Assembly: GCF_009912395.1 (NCBI RefSeq) | Contig: NZ_WNDO01000015.1 | Location: 62,001-126,000 of the forward strand | Direction: 5' to 3' | Length of the DNA stretch: 64,000 nucleotides | Origin: Luteibacter sp. | GTDB taxonomy: Bacteria; Pseudomonadota; Gammaproteobacteria; Xanthomonadales; Rhodanobacteraceae | Shown here: positions 44,001-54,224 of the stretch, piece by piece | Position numbering within the stretch: position 1 is the first letter of the stretch | Layout of the letters: each line of letters begins with the position of its first letter | Notes under the pieces: model-generated | Seen by the model: the letters and a program-made list of their open reading frames with translations, nothing else | Told to the model about the DNA's origin: nothing | Databases searched by the model: none | Program-made: the position numbers and the translations under genes

Positions 44001-44223
44001 GCTGGGCACGCTTCCGTTGCTGGTCGCCAAAGGCGCGGGCGCGGAACTTCGACAGGCCCTGGGAACGGCCGTGTTTTCCGGGATGCTCGGCGTGACGGGG
44101 TTCGGCCTTCTGTTCACGCCGACCTTCTATGTCATGTGCCGGGACATGTCCGAGTGGGCGAAACAGCGCGCAGGCCGTCGCGGCAAACGGGTGTCCCCGA
44201 TGATCGGACAGGAGAATACGTGA
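41041..44223 (+). CDS. RND multidrug efflux permease (AcrB/MexF type, HAE1)
   Basis: This 1060-residue trimeric proton-driven pump has MRFSRFFIDRPIFAAVVATV at the N-terminus, two blocks of membrane segments and two large periplasmic loops. The proton-relay Asp pair is intact in AIGIVVDDAIVVVENVERHI. GLVVLVALAAKNAILIVEFA in segment 10 supplies the conserved lysine. AAGGAG lies ten bases before the ATG. It overlaps the next gene, the outer-membrane factor, by one base (TGATG). Substrates are probably amphiphilic drugs or aromatic compounds. Confidence 0.95.
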   Translation: MRFSRFFIDRPIFAAVVATVITILGAICYTVLPIAQYPDIVPPTVQVTATYAGASAETVADTVAAPIEQEINGVDGMLYQSSQSTGDGRLVITVTFRQGTNLDNAQNLVQNRVAVAIPRLPEEVQRYGVVTKKTAPDILLAINLISPDHSLDEAYISNYALTHVRDELLRIEGVGDAELFGSRELNMRIWLDPRRAAALGLTAGDIVAALRSQNVQVAGGTLGQPPSDGDAFQLNVQTQGRFTEPSQFADVVIRTDADGRQVRVSDVATVQPGAEDYGLSAYLGREKSVVIRVVQLPGSNALAASEGVRSAMERLSARFPAGLTYKIAYDPTEFIQKSIDEVVRTLFEAVILVTLVVVVFLQKWRAAIIPVLAIPISLVGTAIVLSGAGYSLNNLSLFGLVLAIGIVVDDAIVVVENVERHIQQGQSALEAARLSMDEVSGALVGIVLVLCAVFLPTLFMSGLSGAFYQQFAVTISTATVISLLVSLTLSPALAALLLKPHAVAGERHRWMRIVDAAGNRFNAAFDLASERYGRLTTRLVRRPRAMLVVYVGLIVAAGGLLWVTPVGFIPAQDQGYFIAAIQLPPGSSAARTEALLEEVSARVLPIPGIKTSIGFSGVDGPSETRAASSSAAFFMLDDYDERARHGWTLDKLLDKARKATADIQGARIMIVTPPLIRGIGSAGGYRLMVEDQDGDGYRNLEKAAQAVIAKANATPGLTSVYTFFETATPRVTAHIDRVKAQMLGVPPGRVFEALQVYLGSTFINDFNLLGRTFRVTAQAEASFRRTKADIANLQTRSDSGAMVPIGAVATFGDDTGPYRVMRYNLHPAVAVDGDTQPGVSSGAALASMGHAADEALPRGYGREWTGIAFQQEAAGNTALLVLGLSVVFVFLALAAQYESIALPFAVILIVPMCLLSAMLGVNLRGMDNNVLTQIGLVVLVALAAKNAILIVEFARQAEGDGASVQEAAVIAARERLRPILMTSFAFVLGTLPLLVAKGAGAELRQALGTAVFSGMLGVTGFGLLFTPTFYVMCRDMSEWAKQRAGRRGKRVSPMIGQENT

Positions 44224-45617
44224 TGCGCTATCTTCTACTGGCCGGTATCGCGCTGGGCCTGGTGGGCTGCGCGGTAGGTCCCGATGACACACGTCCCTCG
44301 ATACCCGCGTCCGCCAAGGGTGCCTTCGCAACATCCCACGCCGTCGATTCCGCGGATCCGGTCGACGACTGGTGGCGCTTGTACCGGGATCCGGTGCTGG
44401 ATCGCCTGATCGAGGACGCGTTGGCGGCGAATACGGATGTGCGTGTCGCCGTGGCAAGGCTGGGTCGTGCGCGCGCTTCCGTTCGCGAGGCGGCGTCGGC
44501 GGAACGGCCCACGGCGACGCTCGACGCGAGCGCCACGTACGGTCGGACAAGTGCTGTCGATACCATCCCGGGCAATGCGCGCCAGGGGCGGCGTATCGAC
44601 CTGGGGCTCGATGTCGCCTATGAAGTGGATATGTTCGGCAGGGTAAGCCGTCGCGTGGAGGCGGCGCGCGACGAGGCTGCGGCGTCCGCCGCCGATGTGG
44701 ACGCCACGCGCATCGCGGTCGTGGCCGAGACGACGCGTGCCTATGCCGACGCGGCATCGGCGCTCGCGCGCCTGCAGATCGAGCAGGCGGATGTCGATCT
44801 GCTGGATCGCAGCGTCGCCATCATGACGCGCAGGGCGGATATCGGACTGACGACACCGTTGGAAGCGTCGCGTACCGCCGCGCTTCGGGACCAACGCCGA
44901 GCGGAGGCGGCGTCTATCGAGGCCGAGCGACAAGCCGCGCTTTTCAGGCTGGCGACGCTGACGGGGAGAGCACCGGCCGATCTTCCGGCGATCGCCGCCG
45001 AGCGAAGCCTTCCGCTGGTTCTCGACCAGTCCATTCCCGTCGGCGACGGTGCCCGGTTGCTGGCCCGACGACCCGATGTTCACGCAGCGGAACGACGCCT
45101 TGCGGCGACGACCTCGCGAATTGGCGTCGCCACGGCCGACCTCTATCCACGGATCAGCCTCGGTGGTTCCTTGGGGTCGACGGGTGGGGGCACTGGGGAT
45201 CTGTTCGGCACCGGTCCATTGCGGTGGATGCTGGGGCCGTTGATCACCTGGGATATCAATCGTGCGGCAGTTCGTGCGCGGATCGCGGAAGCGCAGGCGG
45301 ACCAACAGGAAGCGTTGGCGATGTTCGACCGGACGGTACTTCGCGCGCTCGAGGAAACGGAGACGGCGCTGTCCGGCTACGCCTATACCCTGGAGCGACA
45401 GGAGGCGCTGCGCACCGCGCTGGACCATGCCAGGCGGGCGGCGGAGATCACCCGCGCCCAGCGACGGGAAGGGCAGGTCGATACGCTTGCCGCGCTCGAT
45501 GCGGAGCGAACGCTGGTGCTGGCACAGGCCGATCTCGCCCTTGTCACGGCGCGCGTTTCCGATGCACAGATCGACGTGTTCCGGGCGCTGGGCGGCCGCT
45601 GGCAAGCTCCCCGCTGA
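44223..45617 (+). CDS. Outer-membrane efflux lipoprotein, NodT family (OprM/TolC type)
   Basis: This 464-residue channel completes the RND tripartite system. The lipoprotein signal MRYLLLAGIALGLVGC gives a lipidated Cys16. Two OEP repeats follow; PVDDWWRLYRDPVLDRLIED is typical of the first, and RRPDVHAAERRLAATTSRIG and ATADLYPRISLGGSLG of the second. It starts within the permease stop, so the two are translationally coupled. It is the last gene of the TetR-controlled set. Confidence 0.93.
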   Translation: MRYLLLAGIALGLVGCAVGPDDTRPSIPASAKGAFATSHAVDSADPVDDWWRLYRDPVLDRLIEDALAANTDVRVAVARLGRARASVREAASAERPTATLDASATYGRTSAVDTIPGNARQGRRIDLGLDVAYEVDMFGRVSRRVEAARDEAAASAADVDATRIAVVAETTRAYADAASALARLQIEQADVDLLDRSVAIMTRRADIGLTTPLEASRTAALRDQRRAEAASIEAERQAALFRLATLTGRAPADLPAIAAERSLPLVLDQSIPVGDGARLLARRPDVHAAERRLAATTSRIGVATADLYPRISLGGSLGSTGGGTGDLFGTGPLRWMLGPLITWDINRAAVRARIAEAQADQQEALAMFDRTVLRALEETETALSGYAYTLERQEALRTALDHARRAAEITRAQRREGQVDTLAALDAERTLVLAQADLALVTARVSDAQIDVFRALGGRWQAPR

Positions 45618-45697
45618 ACGCCATGCCCTGGTGCCGAAGGTTCCCCTAAGTGGCCGGCCGGATGATTTGCGCATTACCGGTCGCCAAACCTTCCCCG

Positions 45698-46720
45698 ATG
45701 TTTCTCGCCCTCGTCTTCGTCGCCACGCTCGTCGCCTTCGCCCTCAGTGCCGTGAGTGGCGGGGGCGCAGGGCTCGTGCTGATGCCGATCCTGCGGATCG
45801 GGCTGCCGATGGCCCAGGTGCCCGTGGCGCTGTCGATGGGCAGCGCGGTGAGTTCGGTGGCGCGGATCGGGCTGTTTGTGCGCCATGTCGAATGGCGCAT
45901 CGTTCGCTGGTTCGTGCCGTTCTCGTTGCCGGGGGCTTGCCTAGGTGCGTGGCTGTTGGGACACGTGAGCCCGGTCTACGCGGAATTGCTGATCGGCGTG
46001 TTCCTGTTGGTCAATCTGCCGATGCTCTGGCGCCGGCCGGCAGCGATCGTCGCGAGGCGGGCACCGTCGTCCGGCATGCTGGGTGTCATCGGCTTGTGCG
46101 CGGGTTTCGTATCGGGCCTGACCGGTGCCGTGGGCCTGCTCTTCAATGGTTTCTACATGCGCTACGGCCTGAGCAAGGAGCGCGTGGTCGCCACGCGCGC
46201 GGCCAACGAGATCATCCTGCACCTGCTCAAGCTCGCGCTGTACGTCGTCTTTGGCCTGGTGACCCGCGACGCGCTGCTGGCGGGTGCCGTGCTGGCCCTG
46301 GCCGCCGTGGTATCCACCTTCGGCGTGCGCCGCCTCCTGCCGCTACTGAGCGAGGCGCTGTTCCGTCGGCTGGCCTACGGCTCGATGGTCGCGGCGGGCG
46401 TGGCGATGACAGGCGTGGCCGGTCACTCGCTGGCGCAGTTGCACGGCATTTCGATCGGCACCGAACGCGTGACCGGCGGCACCGATGCCCGGCTGAAGGA
46501 TTTCGGCCAGGAGGTCACGGTGGAATTCCGCCGTCATGAAGCGACCGAGGTGGAATTCCTCATCGGCCTTGCGGACTTGCCGGAAGGCATTCGCGAACAC
46601 GCGGAACAGCTTGCCGCTGGCGCCGACCGCGTGGTGGTCGAGGCCGTGCATTCGCTGGACGAGCGGAGTTTCGAACTTTCGGTGCAGCGCGGCGACGAGG
46701 TTCGCACCTATCGCTTCTGA
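45698..46720 (+). CDS. TSUP (TauE/SafE) permease with soluble C-terminal extension
   Basis: About 250 residues form eight hydrophobic segments of the TauE/SafE sulfite-exporter family, with the duplicated hallmark AVSGGGAGLVLMPILRIGLP and GFVSGLTGAVGLLFNGFYMR. The family moves sulfite, sulfonates or related organic anions. Unusually, some 85 extra residues follow the last membrane segment (GISIGTERVTGGTDARLKDF to RGDEVRTYRF), rich in acidic residues and beta-like. The start is uncertain: ATG 45698 begins at the first membrane segment, while GTG 45650 and ATG 45665 are in-frame alternatives. It ends three bases before the convergent bestrophin gene. Confidence 0.8.
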   Translation: MFLALVFVATLVAFALSAVSGGGAGLVLMPILRIGLPMAQVPVALSMGSAVSSVARIGLFVRHVEWRIVRWFVPFSLPGACLGAWLLGHVSPVYAELLIGVFLLVNLPMLWRRPAAIVARRAPSSGMLGVIGLCAGFVSGLTGAVGLLFNGFYMRYGLSKERVVATRAANEIILHLLKLALYVVFGLVTRDALLAGAVLALAAVVSTFGVRRLLPLLSEALFRRLAYGSMVAAGVAMTGVAGHSLAQLHGISIGTERVTGGTDARLKDFGQEVTVEFRRHEATEVEFLIGLADLPEGIREHAEQLAAGADRVVVEAVHSLDERSFELSVQRGDEVRTYRF

Positions 46721-46723
46721 GGC

Positions 46724-47599
46724 TTACCAGAGGATGCCGTCCACCGGCTTCACCGGTTCCAGGCCATGCGACTCGCCGAGACCGTCGCGCAGGTCGATCT
46801 CGATCGCGCGGGTCAGCGTGGTGAGCGGTACGTCGTCTTCCAGGTTCTCGAACGGGTTCTGCATGTCGTTGCCGATCTGCAGCAGGGCGAGGAAGAGGAA
46901 ACCGGCGACGGTCGAGCCGAGCGGGGTATACAGGCCCAGCGTCTCGACCAGGCCCAGCGGCAGCAGCAGGCAGAAACCGTGGGTGAAGATTTCCGGGTAG
47001 GTCGCGTATTGCTGCGGCAGCGGCGTGTTCTTGATCCGCTCCATGCCGCCCTGGGCATTGGAGATGTCGCTTAGCGTGCGTGACAGCGTGGCGAGCAGGA
47101 TCGGCTCCGGTCTTGCCGCCGCGATGATCGTCGCCGTGCGCGCATGGATCGCGTTGGGCACGTTGGTGACGCTGCGCAGGCGTTCCACGTCCTCGGCGGG
47201 CAGGCGGTTGGTCAGGTCGTCCCATGGAGACTGGCGGCGCAGGTGCATGCGCAGCGCGTGGACGTAGGCGATTTGCCGGTGCGCCACCGTCGCGGCCACG
47301 TCCCGCTGGGGAATCAGGGTCAGCGCCTCGCGGGCCAGGGTGCGCGAGGCATTGACCATCGCGCCCCACAACGTGCGGGCTTCCCACCAGCGCGCATACG
47401 CGGTGGTGTTGCGGAAGCTGAGATACACCGCGACGGCCGAGCCGAGCAGGGTGACCGGCAGGGCGGGAAACTCCGCCCAGCGCGGATGGATGAAGTACCA
47501 GAACGCGGTGACGGCCACGTCCCACGCCAGGAGCCAGATCAGTGGCCGGCCGACATAGCGCAGGATATGGCCGAGGTGCGCGCGTCCCGGCAGGATCAC
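46724..47599 (-). CDS. Bestrophin-like anion channel (UPF0187)
   Basis: This 291-residue member of the bacterial bestrophin family forms pentameric channels. Typical features include YLSFRNTTAYARWWEARTLW near the N-terminus, GFCLLLPLGLVETLGLYTPL, and the end FLALLQIGNDMQNPFENLED with VPLTTLTRAIEIDLR. The GTG start at 47599 overlaps the carbonic anhydrase stop as GTGA, so translation is coupled. An upstream open frame is not homologous. Bestrophins in algae and animals can pass bicarbonate. The tight fusion with carbonic anhydrase suggests a bicarbonate role here, although some bacterial bestrophins conduct cations. Confidence 0.88.
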   Translation of the reverse strand: MILPGRAHLGHILRYVGRPLIWLLAWDVAVTAFWYFIHPRWAEFPALPVTLLGSAVAVYLSFRNTTAYARWWEARTLWGAMVNASRTLAREALTLIPQRDVAATVAHRQIAYVHALRMHLRRQSPWDDLTNRLPAEDVERLRSVTNVPNAIHARTATIIAAARPEPILLATLSRTLSDISNAQGGMERIKNTPLPQQYATYPEIFTHGFCLLLPLGLVETLGLYTPLGSTVAGFLFLALLQIGNDMQNPFENLEDDVPLTTLTRAIEIDLRDGLGESHGLEPVKPVDGILW

Positions 47600-48252
47600 G
47601 CGTGGTTCTCGCGCTTGATGGCGGCGGCAAGGGGCACGAAGCGGTTTTCGTGCTCGTCCAGCACCGTGACGCTGCCATCGCCGATGTTGTAGACCCAACC
47701 CTGCAGGGTGATCTGGTTGCTCGCGCGGACACTGGGATGCGTGCGGATGTGATCGAGCTGCAGGCGCACGTTTTCCTCGATGGTCGCCTGGAGAATGTCG
47801 GCATCGTCGACCTTGCGGGCGAACACGGTGCTCTTCGCGGCCTGCGCGTTGCGCAGCCACGCCTCGACCGTGGGAAGGTCCTTCGTCGAATCCGGATTGA
47901 GCAGGCCCTTCATGGCGCCGCAGTCCGTATGCCCGCAGATGACCACGTTGCTCACCTTCAGCACGGTCACCGCGTACTCGACCACAGCCGACACGCCGCC
48001 CATCATCTCGCCATAGGCGGGAACGATGTTGCCGACGTTGCGGCAGACGAACAGTTCGCCCGGTTCCGTCTGGGTGATCATTTCCGGGACCACACGCGAG
48101 TCCGCGCAGGTGATGAACAGGGTGTGCGGGCTCTGGCTGCCGGCCAGCTCGTCGAACAGGGGCTTGTTCTCCTGGAAGACCTTGTGGCTGAACTTCTCGA
48201 CGCCCTTGAGCAGGCCGAGCAGGCTTTCGTCGCGATGGGTTTCCTGGGTCAT
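47596..48252 (-). CDS. can: Beta-class carbonic anhydrase
   Basis: This 218-residue zinc enzyme interconverts CO2 and bicarbonate. The zinc ligands are in LFITCADSRVVPEMI (Cys, with the Asp-Arg pair) and VICGHTDCGAMKGLL (His and Cys). The mid-region LFVCRNVGNIVPAYGEMMGG is typical of bacterial Can/CynT proteins. AAGGTG lies about six bases before the ATG. Its last bases overlap the start of the bestrophin gene, so both are made from one message. It would supply bicarbonate for carboxylases or balance pH; the partner channel suggests movement of bicarbonate across the inner membrane. Confidence 0.95.
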   Translation of the reverse strand: MTQETHRDESLLGLLKGVEKFSHKVFQENKPLFDELAGSQSPHTLFITCADSRVVPEMITQTEPGELFVCRNVGNIVPAYGEMMGGVSAVVEYAVTVLKVSNVVICGHTDCGAMKGLLNPDSTKDLPTVEAWLRNAQAAKSTVFARKVDDADILQATIEENVRLQLDHIRTHPSVRASNQITLQGWVYNIGDGSVTVLDEHENRFVPLAAAIKRENHA

Positions 48253-48354
48253 GCGCTCACCTTGGAATGGACCCCGCCGCGAAGCGCGGCGGGGTAGGGA
48301 GCGAAGTTTAAGACAAAGCTCAATGAGGCGAATGCGAAGGCGTACGGAATCGCC

Positions 48355-48825
48355 TCAGTCGGCGGCTTCCAGCAGCAGCTCCAGCTCCACGGGAACGCCC
48401 AGCGGCAGGCTTGCCACGCCCAGCACCACGCGGCCCGAGAGCAGCTCATCGCCGAATACCGCCCGCAGTACGTCGGAGGCCCCGTCGGCTACCCGGGGGT
48501 GTTCCCGGAAATCGCCGACCGTGGCGATGTAGACCCCGAGCTTCGCGACCCGGGTCACCTTGTCCAGCGAACCTAGGAACGCCTTCGCTGCCGCCAGGGC
48601 GCTCAACACCGCCATCCGGGCGGCGTCGTGCCCCTGTTCGGTCGTCAGCTCGGCGCCAACCCGGCCCAGCACCGGGAGATCGTGGCCCACGGCGGGCAGC
48701 ATCCCGCTGAAGTACACCATCGCGCCGATTCGCACCGCCTCCACGTAGCTGCCGAAGGGTTGGGGTGGCGGGGGAAGCGTCAATCCCAGGGCGGCGAGCC
48801 GCCCTTCGGCCCCGGTGCTCACCAC
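48355..48825 (-). CDS. RidA-family (YjgF/TdcF) enamine/imine deaminase-like protein
   Basis: This 156-residue RidA-superfamily protein shows FGSYVEAVRIGAMVYFSGML near the N-terminus, and VLSALAAAKAFLGSLDKVTR and VVLGVASLPLGVPVELELLL toward the end. Canonical RidA hydrolyses reactive enamines using an Arg equivalent to E. coli Arg105. Here the matching segment reads SLPLGVPVE, without that Arg, so it belongs to another Rid subgroup with unknown activity. Its start, GTG 48825 or the next GTG 48822, overlaps the SDR stop, so the two are coupled. Confidence 0.8.
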   Translation of the reverse strand: MVSTGAEGRLAALGLTLPPPPQPFGSYVEAVRIGAMVYFSGMLPAVGHDLPVLGRVGAELTTEQGHDAARMAVLSALAAAKAFLGSLDKVTRVAKLGVYIATVGDFREHPRVADGASDVLRAVFGDELLSGRVVLGVASLPLGVPVELELLLEAAD

Positions 48826-49535
48826 TTGCCCAGGTGCGCGCCGCCATCGACGCGGACCTGCTCCCCGGTGACACGCGGTGCCTCGGTCACGAAGACCACG
48901 GCGTCCACCACTTCCTGCACGCTGGAAATGCCGTGCATGGGCGACAGCGTGGCCAAGAAGTCCTTCGGGTTGTTCTCGTGAAGTGGCGTGTCGACCACGC
49001 CCGGCGCGACCGTGTTCACGCGAATGCCCTCGCCGGCGTATTCCAGGGCCAGGCTCTTCGACGCTGCCTCGATGCCGCCCTTGGTGATCATCGCCACGGC
49101 CGCGTTCAGGCCGGCGATGGGGTGGTCCGACAGCGGCGTCGTGATGCTCACGATGCTGCCGCCAGTGCGCTGCCGGAGCATCCGGGCGATCACGCGCTGG
49201 GTCAGGTGCAGGAAGCCGTCGACATTGGTGGCGAGCAACTGGCGGTAGTCCTCGACGGTATGGTCGACGAAGGGCTTGGCGATAAAGATGCCGGCGTTGT
49301 TGACCAGCGCGTCCACGCCGCCAAAGCGGTCGACGGCCGCGGCCAGCACGGCGTCAGCCGTGGCGGGATCGGCGATGTCGCCGTCGATGCGGACCAGGCG
49401 GTCCGAGGTCAGCAACTCGCGGGAGGCGCTCACCTTCCGCGAGGTGGCGACCACGTTGTAGCCGCGTTCCAGGAATGCGTTGACCAGACCGGCGCCGATG
49501 CCCTGCGATGCCCCGGTGATGACGATGGTTTTCAT
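48819..49535 (-). CDS. Short-chain dehydrogenase/reductase beside RidA
   Basis: This 238-residue SDR has VITGASQGIGAGLVNAFLER (TGxxxGIG), NNAGIFIAKP and the tail VRVDGGAHLGKW. The catalytic Tyr position is unusual. Where classical members read YxxxK after a Ser, this protein has SITTPLSDHPIAGLNAAVAM then ITKGGIEAASKSLAL, with no obvious YxxxK. It may therefore be inactive or use another residue. It overlaps the RidA-type gene and is divergent from a LysR regulator. Confidence 0.82.
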   Translation of the reverse strand: MKTIVITGASQGIGAGLVNAFLERGYNVVATSRKVSASRELLTSDRLVRIDGDIADPATADAVLAAAVDRFGGVDALVNNAGIFIAKPFVDHTVEDYRQLLATNVDGFLHLTQRVIARMLRQRTGGSIVSITTPLSDHPIAGLNAAVAMITKGGIEAASKSLALEYAGEGIRVNTVAPGVVDTPLHENNPKDFLATLSPMHGISSVQEVVDAVVFVTEAPRVTGEQVRVDGGAHLGKW

Positions 49536-49619
49536 GACTGCCTCCAGTCGATGGTGGGTTGACTGGAGGGAAGTATGGGAAGCGCTGGATTGCTTGATTA
49601 GACGGGAAGATATGGAATG

Positions 49620-49640
49620 TCTTTCCCATTGGTGGAAAGA
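49620..49640. promoter_or_regulatory. LysR operator TCTTTCC-N7-GGAAAGA
   Basis: A perfect 7-bp dyad ends six bases before the lysR ATG, so binding would block translation or transcription of lysR itself. A further similar half-site GGGAAGA lies at 49604-49610. It is between the SDR and lysR starts and probably serves both. Confidence 0.6.
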
Positions 49641-49646
49641 TAGGCC

Positions 49647-50546
49647 ATGCTCGACCTCAACGACATCGCCATTTTTGTCCGCGTCGCCCAGTTGGGCAGC
49701 TTTTCGCGAGCCGCGCGTTCGCTCGCCATGCCCGTATCTACGGTGAGCCGGCGGGTGGGGGAACTGGAGGCCGTCCTGGGCGTGACCCTGCTCCAGCGCA
49801 GTACGCGCAAGCTCAGCCTGACCCAGCAGGGGCGCGCCTACCTGGAAGCCTGCGGCGAGCCGCTGGCGTTGTTGCAGGACGCCGAGCGGGCGCTTACCCA
49901 GACCCAGCGCGAGCCGGAGGGTCTGCTACGCGTGTCCGTGCCTGCGGTGCTGGGACAGACGCCGTTCTTCGACTTCGTCTCGGACTTCATGCGTGCCTAT
50001 CCGCGCATCCAAGTGGAACTGTCGGTGACCAACGCCTTCGTCGACCTGATCGCGGAAAACGTGGACGTCGGTGTCCGTTTCGGTGAGCTGCGGGATTCGT
50101 CGCTGGTGGCGCAACGCATTGGCGACAGCGTGCGCTACCTGGTGGCGTCGCCGGATTACGTCGCAGGCCATGGCACGCCCGCGAGTCCCGAGGCGCTGGC
50201 CTCGCATGCCTGCGTGTTGCTGAGCGTGCGCAACAACGAGGCGGACTGGGTGCTGGTGAAGGGGCGTCGGTCGGTGAAGGTGCGCGTCACCGGTCCGCTG
50301 TCGAGCAGCGACTTCCATTCGGTGAGCGCGTTCGTGTATCGCGGCCACGGCATCGGCTTCCTGCCATCGGGCTATTGCGACGAGCGACTGGCCAGCGGGG
50401 AACTGCTGCGCCTGCTGCCGGCGTGGTCGTCGCCGATCATCCCGGTGCACGCGGTGTATCCGACGCGACGGTTCATGCCGTCGCGGTTGCGGGTGTTCCT
50501 GGAGGCGTTAAGGGCCTGGACCAGTCCGTATTGGTCGCCCCTGTAG
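49647..50546 (+). CDS. LysR-family regulator of the SDR/RidA pair
   Basis: This 299-residue LysR regulator has an N-terminal helix-turn-helix (LNDIAIFVRVAQLGSFSRAA, then RSLAMPVSTVSRRVGELEAVLG) and the substrate domain of the large oxidoreductase-linked subgroup (FVDLIAENVDVGVRFGELRD). It is divergent from SDR-RidA and likely activates or represses them. Its last codons are CTG TAG, and both lie inside the REP-type palindrome at 50541-50588, so the element supplies the stop codon. Confidence 0.88.
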   Translation: MLDLNDIAIFVRVAQLGSFSRAARSLAMPVSTVSRRVGELEAVLGVTLLQRSTRKLSLTQQGRAYLEACGEPLALLQDAERALTQTQREPEGLLRVSVPAVLGQTPFFDFVSDFMRAYPRIQVELSVTNAFVDLIAENVDVGVRFGELRDSSLVAQRIGDSVRYLVASPDYVAGHGTPASPEALASHACVLLSVRNNEADWVLVKGRRSVKVRVTGPLSSSDFHSVSAFVYRGHGIGFLPSGYCDERLASGELLRLLPAWSSPIIPVHAVYPTRRFMPSRLRVFLEALRAWTSPYWSPL

Positions 50547-50588
50547 GAGCGCGCTTGCGCGCGATCGCGCGCAAGCGCGCTCCTACAG
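50541..50588. repeat. REP-type palindrome, copy 2
   Basis: A perfect 48-bp palindrome with the same 44-bp core as the copy at 28539-28584, flanked here by CT/AG. It overlaps the end of lysR and supplies its TAG stop. It lies between the convergent lysR and gcvP genes. Confidence 0.85.
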
Positions 50589-50593
50589 TTCTA

Positions 50594-53464
<2,871 letters not shown>

Positions 53465-53514
53465 GGCGTTGGAGGCATCCGAAAGAACGTGCCGTGCCGG
53501 CACGTGGGGCGCCC

Positions 53515-53675
53515 CTCTGTCCTTTTGCCTGAGAGTTTGGGGGTGGGAACCCCTTGCACCTTCGGCGCCGGATCGAACCGGTCTCTCCAGAGTGATGTCT
53601 CGCGCGGTGGTATGGGAGCCTGAGCGATTACGGGCGTTGCGCCTTCGGCAGCGGATCCGTCCGCTTCTCCCACCG
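53515..53675 (-). promoter_or_regulatory. Tandem glycine riboswitch of gcvP
   Basis: On the minus strand there are two adjacent aptamers. The first (53675-53605) begins CGGTGGGAGAAGCGG, contains CCGAAGGCGCAA and ends CTCAGGCTCCCATACCACCG. The second (53592-53515) begins CTCTGGAGAGACCGG, contains GCGCCGAAGGTGCAA and ends ACTCTCAGGCAAAAGGACAG. These are the conserved gcvT-type glycine-binding elements joined by a 12-base linker. GC-rich self-complementary stretches (GGGGCGCCCC, GTGCCGGCAC) lie between it and the gcvP start and probably form the expression platform. Confidence 0.95.
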
Positions 53676-53714
53676 TGCTTCAAGCGGCCGATTATACAAG
53701 CCCCGAAGCCCTCG

Positions 53715-53760
53715 TGTAGGAGCGCGCTTGCGCGCGATCGCGCGCAAGCGCGCTCCTACA
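53715..53760. repeat. REP-type palindrome, copy 3
   Basis: A perfect 46-bp palindrome with the same 44-bp core as the copies at 28539 and 50541, flanked by T/A. Unlike the other two, it is not between convergent gene ends. It lies just upstream of the riboswitch of gcvP and downstream of the higBA genes, all on the minus strand. Confidence 0.85.
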
Positions 53761-53810
53761 GGATGAACCCGGAAAATGTCAGAAAATTAGGGGCTTAGGC
53801 CCTTGTTTTG

Positions 53811-54224
53811 TCAAAAAAAGGCGGCCGGGCTCAGGTGGAAACGTTCGGCCAGGCCTCGGATGTGGTTGACGGTGAGTTCGCGCTTGCCCGAGAGGATCTC
53901 CGACACCACGCTTTGCGTGCCGATCTCCGGTAGCTGGTTCTGGCGAAGACCGTGCTGTTCCATGAGAAAGCGGAGCAGGTCCACGCCATGCACCTCGCGT
54001 TGCGGGTAGTGGCGCTGGTCGTAGGCGTAGATGAGGTCGGAGACGAGCAGGAAGAGCGAATGCTGTGGGTGGCGCTCGTTGATGGCGCCTTCCTCCACGA
54101 GGGCGTCGGCCAGTTGGGTCGCCGTATCGTAGTCGTCCTCGGTGTCGATGTGCCTGAGGCCGGAGGCCGCGCTGAAGGCATCCCAATAGGTGACGATGTT
54201 TTCCATGACACGTTTCGGCTTCAT
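53811..54224 (-). CDS. higA: HigA-type antitoxin with XRE helix-turn-helix
   Basis: This 137-residue antitoxin has an N-terminal helical part (YDTATQLADALVEEGAINER, typical of HigA partners of HigB-2-like toxins) and a C-terminal XRE helix-turn-helix (LLRFLMEQHGLRQNQLPEIG, then TQSVVSEILSGKRELT). It neutralises the HigB RNase and represses the operon through its DNA-binding domain. Its ATG overlaps the toxin stop (ATGA), giving the toxin-first order that is characteristic of higBA. Confidence 0.88.
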   Translation of the reverse strand: MKPKRVMENIVTYWDAFSAASGLRHIDTEDDYDTATQLADALVEEGAINERHPQHSLFLLVSDLIYAYDQRHYPQREVHGVDLLRFLMEQHGLRQNQLPEIGTQSVVSEILSGKRELTVNHIRGLAERFHLSPAAFF

